A stretch of 64,000 bases of DNA, from positions 496,001-560,000 of the forward strand of contig NZ_AP027923.1 of the NCBI RefSeq assembly GCF_030296835.1. Reading direction: 5' to 3'. Made by a program: the position numbers and the translations under genes. Origin of the DNA: Pseudoalteromonas sp. MM1 (GTDB lineage: Bacteria > Pseudomonadota > Gammaproteobacteria > Enterobacterales > Alteromonadaceae). Of this stretch, positions 8,199 through 16,024 are shown piece by piece (position 1 is the stretch's first letter; every line of letters begins with the position of its first letter). A model generated the notes under the pieces. It had not been told where the DNA came from. It worked only from the letters and a program-made list of their open reading frames with translations, and did not search any database.

Positions 8199-8693
8199 GT
8201 TATCAGATTTTGGTTCATGTATAGTAATACCAATTCGCAATAATACTGAATCATTTTGCGGGGCTCAATGTGTCGCTACCTGAGTTAATAAATCCTCATT
8301 TAAGACTGCATGGATGCAGAAGGTAGAGTAATGCAGGAGCAATTGCTGAGCACTACTAAATAGCGAATTTATTGCCTAGTTATCTACACGTTTTTCCAGC
8401 TTCAAAATTGATCACTTGTTTAAGCGGCTTAGTATAAAATCGATGACTAATTTTTTATGCGTGTATCTATATCACCCGTTTCAAGGCACTTACGTACATA
8501 CTATTTAATACACCTTCCTCAACAATCGGACTATTATACAATTAAAACGGGGGCTATGAGTTCAAACAGACCCTAGGAATGAGCAATAAATAACAGTTGA
8601 TACTTTGCTGTAAATAATTGTGGGTACACAAATGCTTTTTCAGCTTTCTACGGTTTTATTATTTACTTTGATTTCAACCCCGTTAAGCTGACA
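8199..8693. other. Intergenic stretch mostly made of an interspersed repeat
   Basis: No gene found between the LysR stop and the TrhA-like gene. The first half (8225-8435) is the longest copy of the interspersed repeat family seen in this window. The remainder (8436-8693) is AT-rich with no clear open frame or terminator. Confidence 0.6.
8225..8435. repeat. Interspersed intergenic repeat, copy A (MITE-like)
   Basis: It starts TAATACCAATTCGCAATAAT and carries the internal block ACTAAATAGCGAAT, then TTGCCTAG and ACACGTTTTTCCAGC. It ends in a degenerate right terminus following TGATCACTTG. The same blocks recur at 62479-62640, and shortened forms occur at 60556-60664 and 48228-48262. The ends of copy C are inverted repeats. 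The element has no open frame and is probably a non-autonomous mobile or structural repeat. Confidence 0.75.
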
Positions 8694-9323
8694 TCAATAA
8701 ACATATTTAGTAATTGAAATGTAATGGCACACACACCCAGCAATAACAAATAAGTGCCAAATAGCATGACTAAATTGCGTGCTTTTAGCGCTATAAAATA
8801 TAGTACCTAAGCTATAAAAAATACCACCGGCAAGTAACCAGTAAAGTGCGTTTACATCAATATTTAAATAAAGCGGGTAAACAATTGCAAGGGCAAACCA
8901 GCCCATGAGTAAGTAGGTAGCCAGCGATATTTTTTTATTACCATTTTTAACCAGTACTTTATAAGCAACGCCACCAAGCGCGACTGCCCAAATAAAACTC
9001 AGTGTCCCCCAAGACCAAGCGCCATTAAGGGATAGCAACAAAAATGGGGTGTAGGTACCGGCTATTAATACGTAAATAGCGCAGTGATCACACTTTTTAT
9101 AAAAAGCGCGTATTTTTGGCTGTACACTGGCGTGATAAAGTGTGGATGATAAAAACAATACAAATAAACTAGCCCCATATACAGCGGTGCTTATATAGGC
9201 TTTTACGCTGGTGGCTTGTTTAAATAAGTCCCACATTACAAACACGGCAAAAAATATACCCAGTGCATGGCTTAATACATTGAGCTTTTCTTCTTTGCGA
9301 GAATAGGGTGCATCTATAGTCAT
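8694..9323 (-). CDS. trhA: TrhA/hemolysin III family (PAQR) membrane protein
   Basis: 209 aa with seven predicted hydrophobic segments. Family marks are YSRKEEKLNVLSHALGIFFA at the N-terminus, SSTLYHAS after the second segment, and HAIWHLFVI near the C-terminus. The conserved Ser and His residues match the metal-binding site of PAQR proteins. Bacterial TrhA members act in membrane energetics or fluidity homeostasis; the hemolysin name is historical. It is a lone minus-strand gene, divergent from the small membrane protein gene at 9491. Confidence 0.88.
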   Translation of the reverse strand: MTIDAPYSRKEEKLNVLSHALGIFFAVFVMWDLFKQATSVKAYISTAVYGASLFVLFLSSTLYHASVQPKIRAFYKKCDHCAIYVLIAGTYTPFLLLSLNGAWSWGTLSFIWAVALGGVAYKVLVKNGNKKISLATYLLMGWFALAIVYPLYLNIDVNALYWLLAGGIFYSLGTIFYSAKSTQFSHAIWHLFVIAGCVCHYISITKYVY

Positions 9324-9490
9324 ACTTGTCCTACCACTTATTAATTAAACTTGAGTGTACAGGTGTACGCTCAATGTTTCAATGTCATCATTGTTACTGT
9401 AAATTAGCCTCGTTACTTTTATTGATTTTAAAAGGAATTAATTGGTTAAAGTGTGGTCGTATAGTCTCAATTAATGAAGGCACGTTTATT

Positions 9491-9850
9491 ATGAAAAAAG
9501 AGCTCAAAGCCGTTTTACTTACGGCCATCGTGTATCCTGGGGCAGGACATTTATCGCTTAAAAAGCATTTAATAGGTTGTATTTTTGCAGGTGTATTTAC
9601 GCTACTTTTGTTTATGACATTAGGTGATATTTTGGCTATAGCGCAATGTAGCGCAAATGAAATTTTAGCAGGTAAAATCCCGATGACGTTTTCGGGTATT
9701 TTACAAGCCGCCCAAAGTCCTTCTAATGAATGTGCACAGCTTGGGGAATATAAATACCTTCCTTTAATGGTAGTTATTTGGTTACTCAGTATGGTTGATG
9801 CCTACAGGTTAGGTAAAAAAGTAAAACCCGATGCGCAAAATAAACAGTAA
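9491..9850 (+). CDS. Small membrane protein of unknown function
   Basis: 119 aa from the ATG at 9491, which I prefer over the open-frame start at 9326 because the upstream 55 codons look non-coding and AAGG precedes 9491. Two hydrophobic segments are visible, around residues 25-45 (HLIGCIFAGVFTLLLFMTLG) and 88-105 (LPLMVVIWLLSMVDAYR), with a loop between them that contains two cysteines. The N-terminal VYPGAGHLSLKK resembles short membrane proteins found next to TM2-type domains. No function can be assigned. Confidence 0.7.
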   Translation: MKKELKAVLLTAIVYPGAGHLSLKKHLIGCIFAGVFTLLLFMTLGDILAIAQCSANEILAGKIPMTFSGILQAAQSPSNECAQLGEYKYLPLMVVIWLLSMVDAYRLGKKVKPDAQNKQ

Positions 9851-10075
9851 AGGTAGTAATTGTTTTAAACTGCAAATTGTGAGTTGAAAATATTTACTAA
9901 TAGTTAGTCAAAAAATTAAAAAGGTTAGTTAAATTAACCAAGCCTGAATGCTGCGTTGCTATATGATTTTTAAGATAGTCTTCAAATATCAATGGTTTAA
10001 TTTTTATTTTTCTGTTGGCACAACCCTTGATTATGTTATTGCGTCTAAACAATATACACAACAAGGAATACCATT

Positions 10076-10354
10076 ATGAAACATTCAATTAAAATCGCTA
10101 TGGCAAGTTTATTAGTATTAAGTTCTTCGCAAGTACATGCAAGTGAAGTGGACTTAGATGTAACTGATATCATAACGCAAAACGTAACAAGCTATATTAA
10201 TCAAGCAACGGCTGAGCTTGAGCAATCAATTTCGCAAAGCCTTAGTTTTGATGCACAGGCAGTACTTGAGCAATTACTAGACCAAGCGCAAGAGCAATCA
10301 AACGTTACTGTGCAGTCAACAGCACCGGTAAATACGCAAGTTAAAGCTAAATAA
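10076..10354 (+). CDS. Small secreted protein of unknown function
   Basis: 92 aa with a clear signal peptide (cleavage after SSSQVHA, residue 22). The mature part is acidic and rich in Gln, Ser, Val and Ala, with a likely amphipathic helix (NQATAELEQSISQSLSFDAQ). AACAAGGAAT precedes the ATG. It is followed 18 bases later by a 37-codon membrane peptide gene, probably in the same transcript. I recognise no family. Confidence 0.65.
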   Translation: MKHSIKIAMASLLVLSSSQVHASEVDLDVTDIITQNVTSYINQATAELEQSISQSLSFDAQAVLEQLLDQAQEQSNVTVQSTAPVNTQVKAK

Positions 10355-10372
10355 GTGCAAAAGGATAAGACG

Positions 10373-10486
10373 ATGAGTAATGAATTAGGATTATTTGCAC
10401 TTATGTTGGCGCCTGTTGTAAGCATGATTAGTGTTTATTATATGGTTCAAGTAATAAAAAGTATGGGAAGTTGGATCAACTTTTAA
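10373..10486 (+). CDS. 37-residue single-span membrane peptide
   Basis: A short open frame starting at ATG 10373 and ending at TAA 10484-10486. AAGGA sits 7 bases before the start. The peptide begins MSNELGLFALMLAPVVSMIS and has one hydrophobic span through VYYMV, ending GSWINF. It starts 18 bases after the secreted-protein gene, which suggests co-expression. Evidence is the ribosome binding site, the membrane-like composition and its position; there is no homology support. Confidence 0.5.
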   Translation: MSNELGLFALMLAPVVSMISVYYMVQVIKSMGSWINF

Positions 10487-10517
10487 TTAATAGGTAAATA
10501 ATTCGATTTCAGTAAGC

Positions 10518-10547
10518 TGATCGACTTAGTAAAAGCGCACGTAAATA
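10518..10547 (+). promoter_or_regulatory. Candidate ECF (RpoE/ChrR-type) promoter for the LON-domain gene
   Basis: TGATCG (10518-10523), an 18-base spacer and TAAATA (10542-10547) lie about 30 bases before the ATG at 10578. The same arrangement (TGATCT, 18 bases, TATAGA) precedes the ECF sigma gene. TGATC-type -35 elements are reported for the RpoE/ChrR sigma group of Rhodobacter. Confidence 0.5.
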
Positions 10548-10577
10548 AAGGCAGTGTAATTTAAAGAAGTAGACTTT

Positions 10578-11159
10578 ATGAAACGTGCGATTTTCCCATT
10601 ACCAATATTTGTATTACCTGAAGGCTATACGCGTTTGCGTATATTTGAACCTAGGTATTTAAACATGGTAAAAACCGCACTACAAAATAACGTCGGTTTT
10701 GTACTGTGCACCTACCAGCACGATACGCCATTTAATATTAGCGCTCAGGGTTGTTTGGTCGATATTATCGACTTTGATCAAGACCCTAGCAATATGCTAC
10801 TTATTGATGTGTACGCTGCTAAAAGCGTGCAAATAAATGACGTATACCAAGACGAAAGCCAATTGCGCCATGGCTTATTAAGCGATTGCAATACGCCGTA
10901 TTGGTACAATGACTCCCACAGTGAAATTTCGGCTGATAATCAACGTTTGTCTGATTCTTTGCAGGATATATTTTTAAACAATAAAGAGCTTTCTAGTTTA
11001 TATAGGCAAACCAAGTTTGATAATTTAGCTTGGGTAGTTGCGCGCTGGCTTGAGCTTTTACCTATATCTATTGATAAAAAACAGCAACTTGCGTTCGAAA
11101 GTAACTTTGCTAACTTACTAAACTTCCTCCATACTGTGATTAACAATGAATTTGCCTAA
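10578..11159 (+). CDS. LON N-terminal (substrate-binding) domain protein
   Basis: 193 aa. The opening, FPLPIFVLPEGYTRLRIFEP followed by RYLNMV, is the hallmark of the LON substrate-binding domain (PUA-like fold). There is no AAA or protease domain, so this is a stand-alone LonN protein. Such proteins often sit beside ChrR-type sigma operons. It is 69 bases upstream of the ECF sigma gene and carries its own candidate ECF promoter, so it is probably part of the same stress response. Its molecular role is not established. Confidence 0.85.
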   Translation: MKRAIFPLPIFVLPEGYTRLRIFEPRYLNMVKTALQNNVGFVLCTYQHDTPFNISAQGCLVDIIDFDQDPSNMLLIDVYAAKSVQINDVYQDESQLRHGLLSDCNTPYWYNDSHSEISADNQRLSDSLQDIFLNNKELSSLYRQTKFDNLAWVVARWLELLPISIDKKQQLAFESNFANLLNFLHTVINNEFA

Positions 11160-11166
11160 AATAATG

Positions 11167-11196
11167 TGATCTGCGTTTAATTGCTTGGCGTATAGA
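11167..11196 (+). promoter_or_regulatory. Candidate autoregulatory ECF promoter of the sigma gene
   Basis: TGATCT (11167-11172), an 18-base spacer and TATAGA (11191-11196) lie 32 bases before the sigma gene ATG. Its near-identity in spacing to the element before the LON gene supports recognition by one sigma factor, most simply the one encoded here. This is inference from two sites only. Confidence 0.55.
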
Positions 11197-11228
11197 TTTG
11201 TACAAAAGCACACACGGGATTAATTATT

Positions 11229-11852
11229 ATGGTAAGTCAACAACCCTCACCACGTTGTGAACCTAATACAGGTAAATATACTGCCATGCCAGAAACGCCA
11301 AGTGCAGAGCTTATGCAAGCTCTGCTTGATGTAGCCACTTCGCGAGACAAAAGAGCGTTTGCTTACTTATTTGAGTATTTTTCGCCAAAAATTAAACGAT
11401 TTGGAATTAAGCAGTTTGGCTCTGAGGCACAAGCTATGGAGCTTGTACAAGAAACACTAACCTCAGTTTGGCGTAAAGCGCATTTGTATCACAGCGATAA
11501 AGGGGCTGCGACAACTTGGGTATATACCGTAATGCGTAATGCCTCATTTGATATGCTTCGTAAAATGAAAAGTAATAAAGAAGAAAATATAAGCGAAGAT
11601 ATTTGGCCACTTATTAATGAATCCCAAGATACAACACTTGAATTTAGCGACCACTTGGAAGACCAACAAATTAAACGCTACCTAGATAAATTGCCAGCTG
11701 CACAGCGAGAGGTAGTTAGAGGTGTTTATTTTCAAGATATGTCGCAAGAGCAACTAGCTCAACAACTTAATATTCCTGTAGGCACGGTAAAATCACGATT
11801 GCGTTTAGCCTTGCAAAAATTACGTAATGAAATGGGAGATCAGCATGATTAA
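11229..11852 (+). CDS. ECF sigma factor of the RpoE/ChrR group
   Basis: 207 aa. Region 2 is recognisable at about 37-120 (FAYLFEYFSPKIKRFGIKQF through TTWVYTVMRNASFDMLRK). Region 4 is at about 150-205 (AAQREVVRGVYFQDMSQEQL with GTVKSRLRLALQKLR). The gene overlaps a ChrR-type anti-sigma gene by 8 bases, which identifies the group (ECF11-like). This group responds to singlet oxygen and related photo-oxidative damage. I kept the ATG at 11229 because a candidate promoter -10 box at 11191 leaves a short leader; the ATG at 11286 is an alternative. The downstream genes, including photolyase and CFA synthase, fit its known regulon. Confidence 0.92.
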   Translation: MVSQQPSPRCEPNTGKYTAMPETPSAELMQALLDVATSRDKRAFAYLFEYFSPKIKRFGIKQFGSEAQAMELVQETLTSVWRKAHLYHSDKGAATTWVYTVMRNASFDMLRKMKSNKEENISEDIWPLINESQDTTLEFSDHLEDQQIKRYLDKLPAAQREVVRGVYFQDMSQEQLAQQLNIPVGTVKSRLRLALQKLRNEMGDQHD

Positions 11853-12525
11853 ACATCACCCTAGTGAAACTTTACTAGCACAATATTGTTCAGCGCAGTT
11901 ACCTGCATCGTTAAGTGTTGCGGTATCTATTCATGTTGATATGTGCCCAGTGTGTCAAGCAAAAGTGGCACAACTCGAAGCAGAAAACGCAAAAGAGGTG
12001 TTTAGCGAGTCGCAATTGAGCTCCAGCACGGTTAAAAACAGCCACGATACCGAAGAAGTAGACTTCGGTACTGACCTGCTTAACTTGATAACAGCTGATC
12101 CTAGTATTGATGAAGTGTATGAAGTTGAGCCGGTAACGATACAAGTTAATGAGCATAACTACGAACTACCACGTGCCTTAACACGTATTTCGCATGGGCG
12201 CTTTACGCAAGTGGGTAAGCTTGCTCGCTCTCGCGTTGCTATTGATGATGGCCCATTGCGCTCGAGCCTTTTACACATAGGTGCAGGTGGCGAAATCCCA
12301 GAGCATACTCATACTGGTTTTGAAGTAACATTGCTATTAGATGGTGAGTTTAGTGATGAAGAGGGCAGTTACGTGCCAGGTGACTTTATTTGGCAAGATG
12401 GCTCTCATCAGCATACGCCACTTACAAAAAACGGCTGCTTGTGCTTTACAGTAGTCAGTAGTGCGCTACATTTTAATAAAGGACTCAGTAAGTTACTTAA
12501 TCCTATAGGTAACTTGATTTATTAA
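11845..12525 (+). CDS. chrR: ChrR-type zinc-binding anti-sigma factor with cupin domain
   Basis: 226 aa from the ATG at 11845, which overlaps the sigma stop and has GGGAG before it. The N-terminal zinc anti-sigma domain has His5, His30, Cys34 and Cys37 (HVDMCPVC), matching the ligand pattern of Rhodobacter ChrR. The C-terminal half is a cupin with EHTHTGFEVTLLLDGEFSDE and SHQHTP, which carry the His-His-Glu-His metal site. In the family the N-terminal domain sequesters the sigma factor and the cupin is needed to sense singlet oxygen. All ligands appear intact, so a working sensor is likely. Confidence 0.93.
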   Translation: MIKHHPSETLLAQYCSAQLPASLSVAVSIHVDMCPVCQAKVAQLEAENAKEVFSESQLSSSTVKNSHDTEEVDFGTDLLNLITADPSIDEVYEVEPVTIQVNEHNYELPRALTRISHGRFTQVGKLARSRVAIDDGPLRSSLLHIGAGGEIPEHTHTGFEVTLLLDGEFSDEEGSYVPGDFIWQDGSHQHTPLTKNGCLCFTVVSSALHFNKGLSKLLNPIGNLIY

Positions 12526-12533
12526 GAGAATTT

Positions 12534-13487
12534 ATGCAAACAGACACAATAAAAATAGGTATTAGCGCTTGCTTAGCAGGCGAAAAAGTACGTTTTGATA
12601 CAGGCCATAAAAAGTCTAATTTTTGTATGGATGAACTCGGTAAATACGTAGAGTACACCCGATTTTGCCCAGAGGTAGCCGTAGGTTTACCTATTCCTAG
12701 ACCAACCATACGCCAAGTGCGTGTGGGCGATACAATAAAAGTGTGTCGCCCAGATGGTACTGGTGATGTTGGGCCTAAACTAACTGAATACGGTAAAAAA
12801 GTTGCTACAGAGCAAGCACAAAATTTAAGTGGGTTTGTTTTTTGTGCAAAAAGCCCGAGCTGTGGTATGGAAAGAATAAAAATATATAACGAGGCGGGCA
12901 CCGGCAATACATCTGAAGGCGTTGGTTTTTTTGCTGAGCAAATAATGAAGCACAATCCATTATTGCCATGCGAAGAAAACGGCCGCTTAAACGATATGCA
13001 TTTACGCGAAAACTTTGTAATGCGTGTATATGCTTATAAACAATGGCAATTGCTAGCCTCTGAGCCGCTTACAGTGCATAAGCTTACGCAGTTTCATTCT
13101 CAATATAAATATTTACTCATGGCTCATAATTACCAAGCATACCGAGATTTAGGTAATTTACTTGGTACTTATAAAGGCGATGATATTAACGCTTTAGCAG
13201 GTGAGTACATTCTTGGTTTAATGAATGGTCTTAAAAAGCCTGCATCGCGCAGAAATAACTGCAATACGTTAATGCATTTACAGGGCTACTTTAAAAAAGA
13301 CTTATCTAAGATAGAGAAGCAAGAGCTTAGAGATGCCATAGATGAGTATCGTCAAGGCATTGTCCCCTTATATGTACCGCTTACTTTGCTAAAACACCAC
13401 CTTAAAGTACACCCTAATGAATATTTAGAAAAGCAGGTGTTTTTTAATCCTTACCCTAATGAACTAAAATTACGTTACGGCATATAA
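12534..13487 (+). CDS. DUF523/DUF1722 (YbgA-type) protein
   Basis: 317 aa with two domains. The N-terminal DUF523 (about 1-150) begins IGISACLAGEKVRFDTGHKK and contains FCAKSPSCGMERIKIY, with several conserved cysteines. The C-terminal DUF1722 (about 190-310) includes KYLLMAHNYQAYRDLGNLLG and MNGLKKPASRRNNCNTLMHL. Homologues are commonly adjacent to photolyase genes, as here: its stop overlaps the photolyase start by one base (TAATG). The biochemical role is unknown; thiol or metal chemistry has been suggested for DUF523 from its cysteines. It belongs to the sigma-ChrR operon by orientation and tight spacing. Confidence 0.87.
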   Translation: MQTDTIKIGISACLAGEKVRFDTGHKKSNFCMDELGKYVEYTRFCPEVAVGLPIPRPTIRQVRVGDTIKVCRPDGTGDVGPKLTEYGKKVATEQAQNLSGFVFCAKSPSCGMERIKIYNEAGTGNTSEGVGFFAEQIMKHNPLLPCEENGRLNDMHLRENFVMRVYAYKQWQLLASEPLTVHKLTQFHSQYKYLLMAHNYQAYRDLGNLLGTYKGDDINALAGEYILGLMNGLKKPASRRNNCNTLMHLQGYFKKDLSKIEKQELRDAIDEYRQGIVPLYVPLTLLKHHLKVHPNEYLEKQVFFNPYPNELKLRYGI

Positions 13488-14881
13488 TGAATACACTTTT
13501 TTGGTTTAGGCGCGATTTGCGCCTTTTTTCTAACGAAGCGCTTATTGAAGCGTTAAACAATGGCGCTAAACAGGCCATTTTTTTTATCTGCGAAAAGCAA
13601 TGGCAACAACATAATACTGCACCTATTCAAATAGATTTACTAAAAAGGCGGATCAATTATTTACGTCAGGAGCTAGCGCAGTACGCAATAAAGCTGCACA
13701 TTATTGATGCCCCTTATTTTGATGATTGTGAAAATGCGCTTTTATCATTTTGCGATAAACACCATATTAACCATATAGTTGCTAACAAAGAGTATGAGTT
13801 AAATGAAGTAAATCGCGATACGCAAATACTTGCAAAATGTGATGATAAAAATATTACTTTTGCCCTGTATGAGGGAGATGTAATAGCGCCTGTTGGAAGT
13901 GTTAAAAACCAAAACAACGAAATGTATAAAGTGTTTACGCCATTTAAAAAACAGTGGCTTAAACAGCATCAAGATACGCATTTTAGCCTATTAGCGTGGC
14001 CATTAGACAAACAGCCAATAGATATTGATGCTAACAAGGCATTAAAGACAGATGGCAGCTCAGAAAAATGGCCGGTTGATGATGAAAGCTTAGCAACAAT
14101 TGTTGATAATTTTATTTGCGACAAATTAAGTAGCTATGACGATCAGCGTGATATACCCAGCATTAAAGGCACATCGGGTTTAAGCCCTTATTTAGCGCTG
14201 GGTATTATAAGCCCTAAGCAGTTAGTGGTTAACATTCAAAACCGCTACCCAGATATTTTAACAACCTCAAAAAGTAAAACTTTTACTTGGATAAACGAGC
14301 TTATATGGCGAGAGTTTTACCGACATTTGTTAAGTGAATACCCAAAGCTTTCTCGCGGTGAGAACTTTAACGAAAAATATAACGCTGTCAAATGGCGAAA
14401 AAACGACGCTGAATTTAAAGCTTGGTGTGAAGGTAAAACAGGTTACCCACTCGTTGATGCAGCAATGCGCCAGTTAGTGCAAACTGGCTGGATGCATAAT
14501 CGCTTAAGAATGGTGGTTGCCAGCTTTTTGACCAAACATTTATTGATTGACTGGCGTGAAGGCGAGCAGTTTTTTATGCAGCACCTTATTGATGGTGATT
14601 TAGCCTCTAATAATGGCGGTTGGCAGTGGGCTGCAAGTACTGGCTGTGACGCGCAGCCTTATTTTCGCGTGTTTAATCCTATCACTCAAAGTGAGCGCTT
14701 TGATCCAAATGGTAAATTTATACGTAAATATTTGCCAGAGCTTGAAAAAGTGCCAGATAAACATATTCATTTTCCGCATGCTTATTTAGCGTCAATAGGC
14801 GCTGATAAGCAATGTTACTGGCCGGCAATCGTAGATCATAAAGCAGCTCGCGAACGTGCAATAGCTGCATTTAAGGTGTGA
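13487..14881 (+). CDS. phrB: Deoxyribodipyrimidine photolyase
   Basis: 464 aa, normal for class I CPD photolyases. The N-terminal antenna domain starts TLFWFRRDLRLFSNEALIEA. The FAD-binding helical domain includes ELIWREFYRHLL, GWMHNRLRMVVASFLTKHLL, DGDLASNNGGWQWAASTGCD and AQPYFRVFNP. These segments hold the FAD and lesion-binding residues, including the Trp/Asn set typical of true photolyases. The enzyme uses blue light to split cyclobutane pyrimidine dimers. Position in a ChrR-type sigma operon explains its induction by light stress. It overlaps its upstream neighbour by one base and precedes a SnoaL-like gene by one base. Confidence 0.95.
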   Translation: MNTLFWFRRDLRLFSNEALIEALNNGAKQAIFFICEKQWQQHNTAPIQIDLLKRRINYLRQELAQYAIKLHIIDAPYFDDCENALLSFCDKHHINHIVANKEYELNEVNRDTQILAKCDDKNITFALYEGDVIAPVGSVKNQNNEMYKVFTPFKKQWLKQHQDTHFSLLAWPLDKQPIDIDANKALKTDGSSEKWPVDDESLATIVDNFICDKLSSYDDQRDIPSIKGTSGLSPYLALGIISPKQLVVNIQNRYPDILTTSKSKTFTWINELIWREFYRHLLSEYPKLSRGENFNEKYNAVKWRKNDAEFKAWCEGKTGYPLVDAAMRQLVQTGWMHNRLRMVVASFLTKHLLIDWREGEQFFMQHLIDGDLASNNGGWQWAASTGCDAQPYFRVFNPITQSERFDPNGKFIRKYLPELEKVPDKHIHFPHAYLASIGADKQCYWPAIVDHKAARERAIAAFKV

Positions 14882-14882
14882 T

Positions 14883-15311
14883 ATGGAAACAGCATTACCG
14901 GTAGCAAAATTTGTAGAAATATATCAACAACTCGATAAATCAAACTTGCATTTGCTTAATGATATTTACAGCGAGCAAATTAAATTTAAAGACCCAATGC
15001 ACGAAATACACGGACTAAGTGAGCTTACCCGATATTTTTCTAATCTTTATAGTAACGTGAAGCATTGTCAGTTTGATATTAGCGACACCTATGAGCGTGA
15101 TGACAAAGCATTTTTATATTGGACTATGCATTACGCTCACCCAAAACTGGCTTCTGGCAAAACTATATCGGTAGAAGGGCACAGTAAGCTGGTATTTAAA
15201 GAGGGTAAGATTATTAACCACCGCGACTATTTAAATGTAGGTGAAATGCTATACAAGCATATTCCTATTTTGGGTGGGATTATAAATTACATAGATAAAC
15301 GAGCAGGGTAG
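14883..15311 (+). CDS. SnoaL/NTF2-like protein
   Basis: 142 aa, the size of a single NTF2-like fold. It has the pattern helix-KFKDPMHEIHGLSELTRYF, then HYAHPKLASGKTISVEGHSK and a strand ending INHRDYLNVGEMLYKHI, typical of the SnoaL-like branch. Members are small cone-shaped enzymes or binding proteins. It lies between photolyase and an SDR gene with 1-2 base gaps, a conserved partner in this type of operon. The activity is unknown. Confidence 0.82.
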   Translation: METALPVAKFVEIYQQLDKSNLHLLNDIYSEQIKFKDPMHEIHGLSELTRYFSNLYSNVKHCQFDISDTYERDDKAFLYWTMHYAHPKLASGKTISVEGHSKLVFKEGKIINHRDYLNVGEMLYKHIPILGGIINYIDKRAG

Positions 15312-15313
15312 CG

Positions 15314-16024
15314 ATGAATATTTTAATTACAGGTGCAACCTCAGGTATTGGTGAGCAGCTTGCAATAAAGTACGCCCAGCAAGGCAACACAGTGATTGCA
15401 TGCGGTAGAAACCTAGAAAAGTTAGCTGAGCTTGAAAAACACACCAATATTAAAGCGTGTCAGTTTGATGCCACGGATCTTAAAGATATAAAGCAAGCAA
15501 CTCTTGGGTTTAGTGCTTTTGATAAGGTTATTCTTAATGCTGGTAACTGTGAGTATGTTGATGATGCCCGTAACTTTGACAGCGCTTTGTTTGAGCGAGT
15601 TATTTCGGTTAATCTGCTGGCAATGGGCTATTGCCTAGAGGCACTATTACCAAAAATTAATGCGGGCGGACAACTTGTGCTTGTTAGCTCAAGCGTTACA
15701 TATTTACCTCTGCCACGTTCAGAAGCTTATGGCGCATCTAAGGCTGGGGTAAGCTATTTAGCGAAAAGTTTAGCAATCGACTTAAATGATGTTGATGTTA
15801 CGTTAGTACACCCTGGTTTTGTAAAAACCCCCCTTACTGATAAAAACGATTTCCCAATGCCTATGGCCGTTACAGCAACAGAGGCCGCTGATTACATGAT
15901 CAGGGGGATCAATAAACGCCGTAAAGAAGTTCATTTTCCTTATCGGTTTACGCTTATTTTAAAAGCATTACGTATTTTACCGTTACCACTTTGGTTAAGT
16001 TTAGCAAAAGGACTAGCCCGTTGA
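15314..16024 (+). CDS. Short-chain dehydrogenase/reductase
   Basis: 236 aa. The Rossmann cofactor motif is ITGATSGIGEQLA at residues 5-17, the NAG-type strand is VILNAGN, and the catalytic Ser is in VLVSSSVTYLP with YGASKAG giving Tyr and Lys. This is a classical SDR with all catalytic residues. Lack of a basic residue right after the first strand was not decisive for NADP or NAD. It is in the sigma-ChrR operon; its stop overlaps the next start (TTGA). The substrate is unknown, possibly an oxidised lipid or cofactor. Confidence 0.92.
   Translation: MNILITGATSGIGEQLAIKYAQQGNTVIACGRNLEKLAELEKHTNIKACQFDATDLKDIKQATLGFSAFDKVILNAGNCEYVDDARNFDSALFERVISVNLLAMGYCLEALLPKINAGGQLVLVSSSVTYLPLPRSEAYGASKAGVSYLAKSLAIDLNDVDVTLVHPGFVKTPLTDKNDFPMPMAVTATEAADYMIRGINKRRKEVHFPYRFTLILKALRILPLPLWLSLAKGLAR

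Noticed and set aside
8408..8416. TGATC motifs inside the interspersed repeats as ECF promoters
   Set aside because: They are part of the repeat block GATCACTT in every copy and lack a -10 element at 18 bases.
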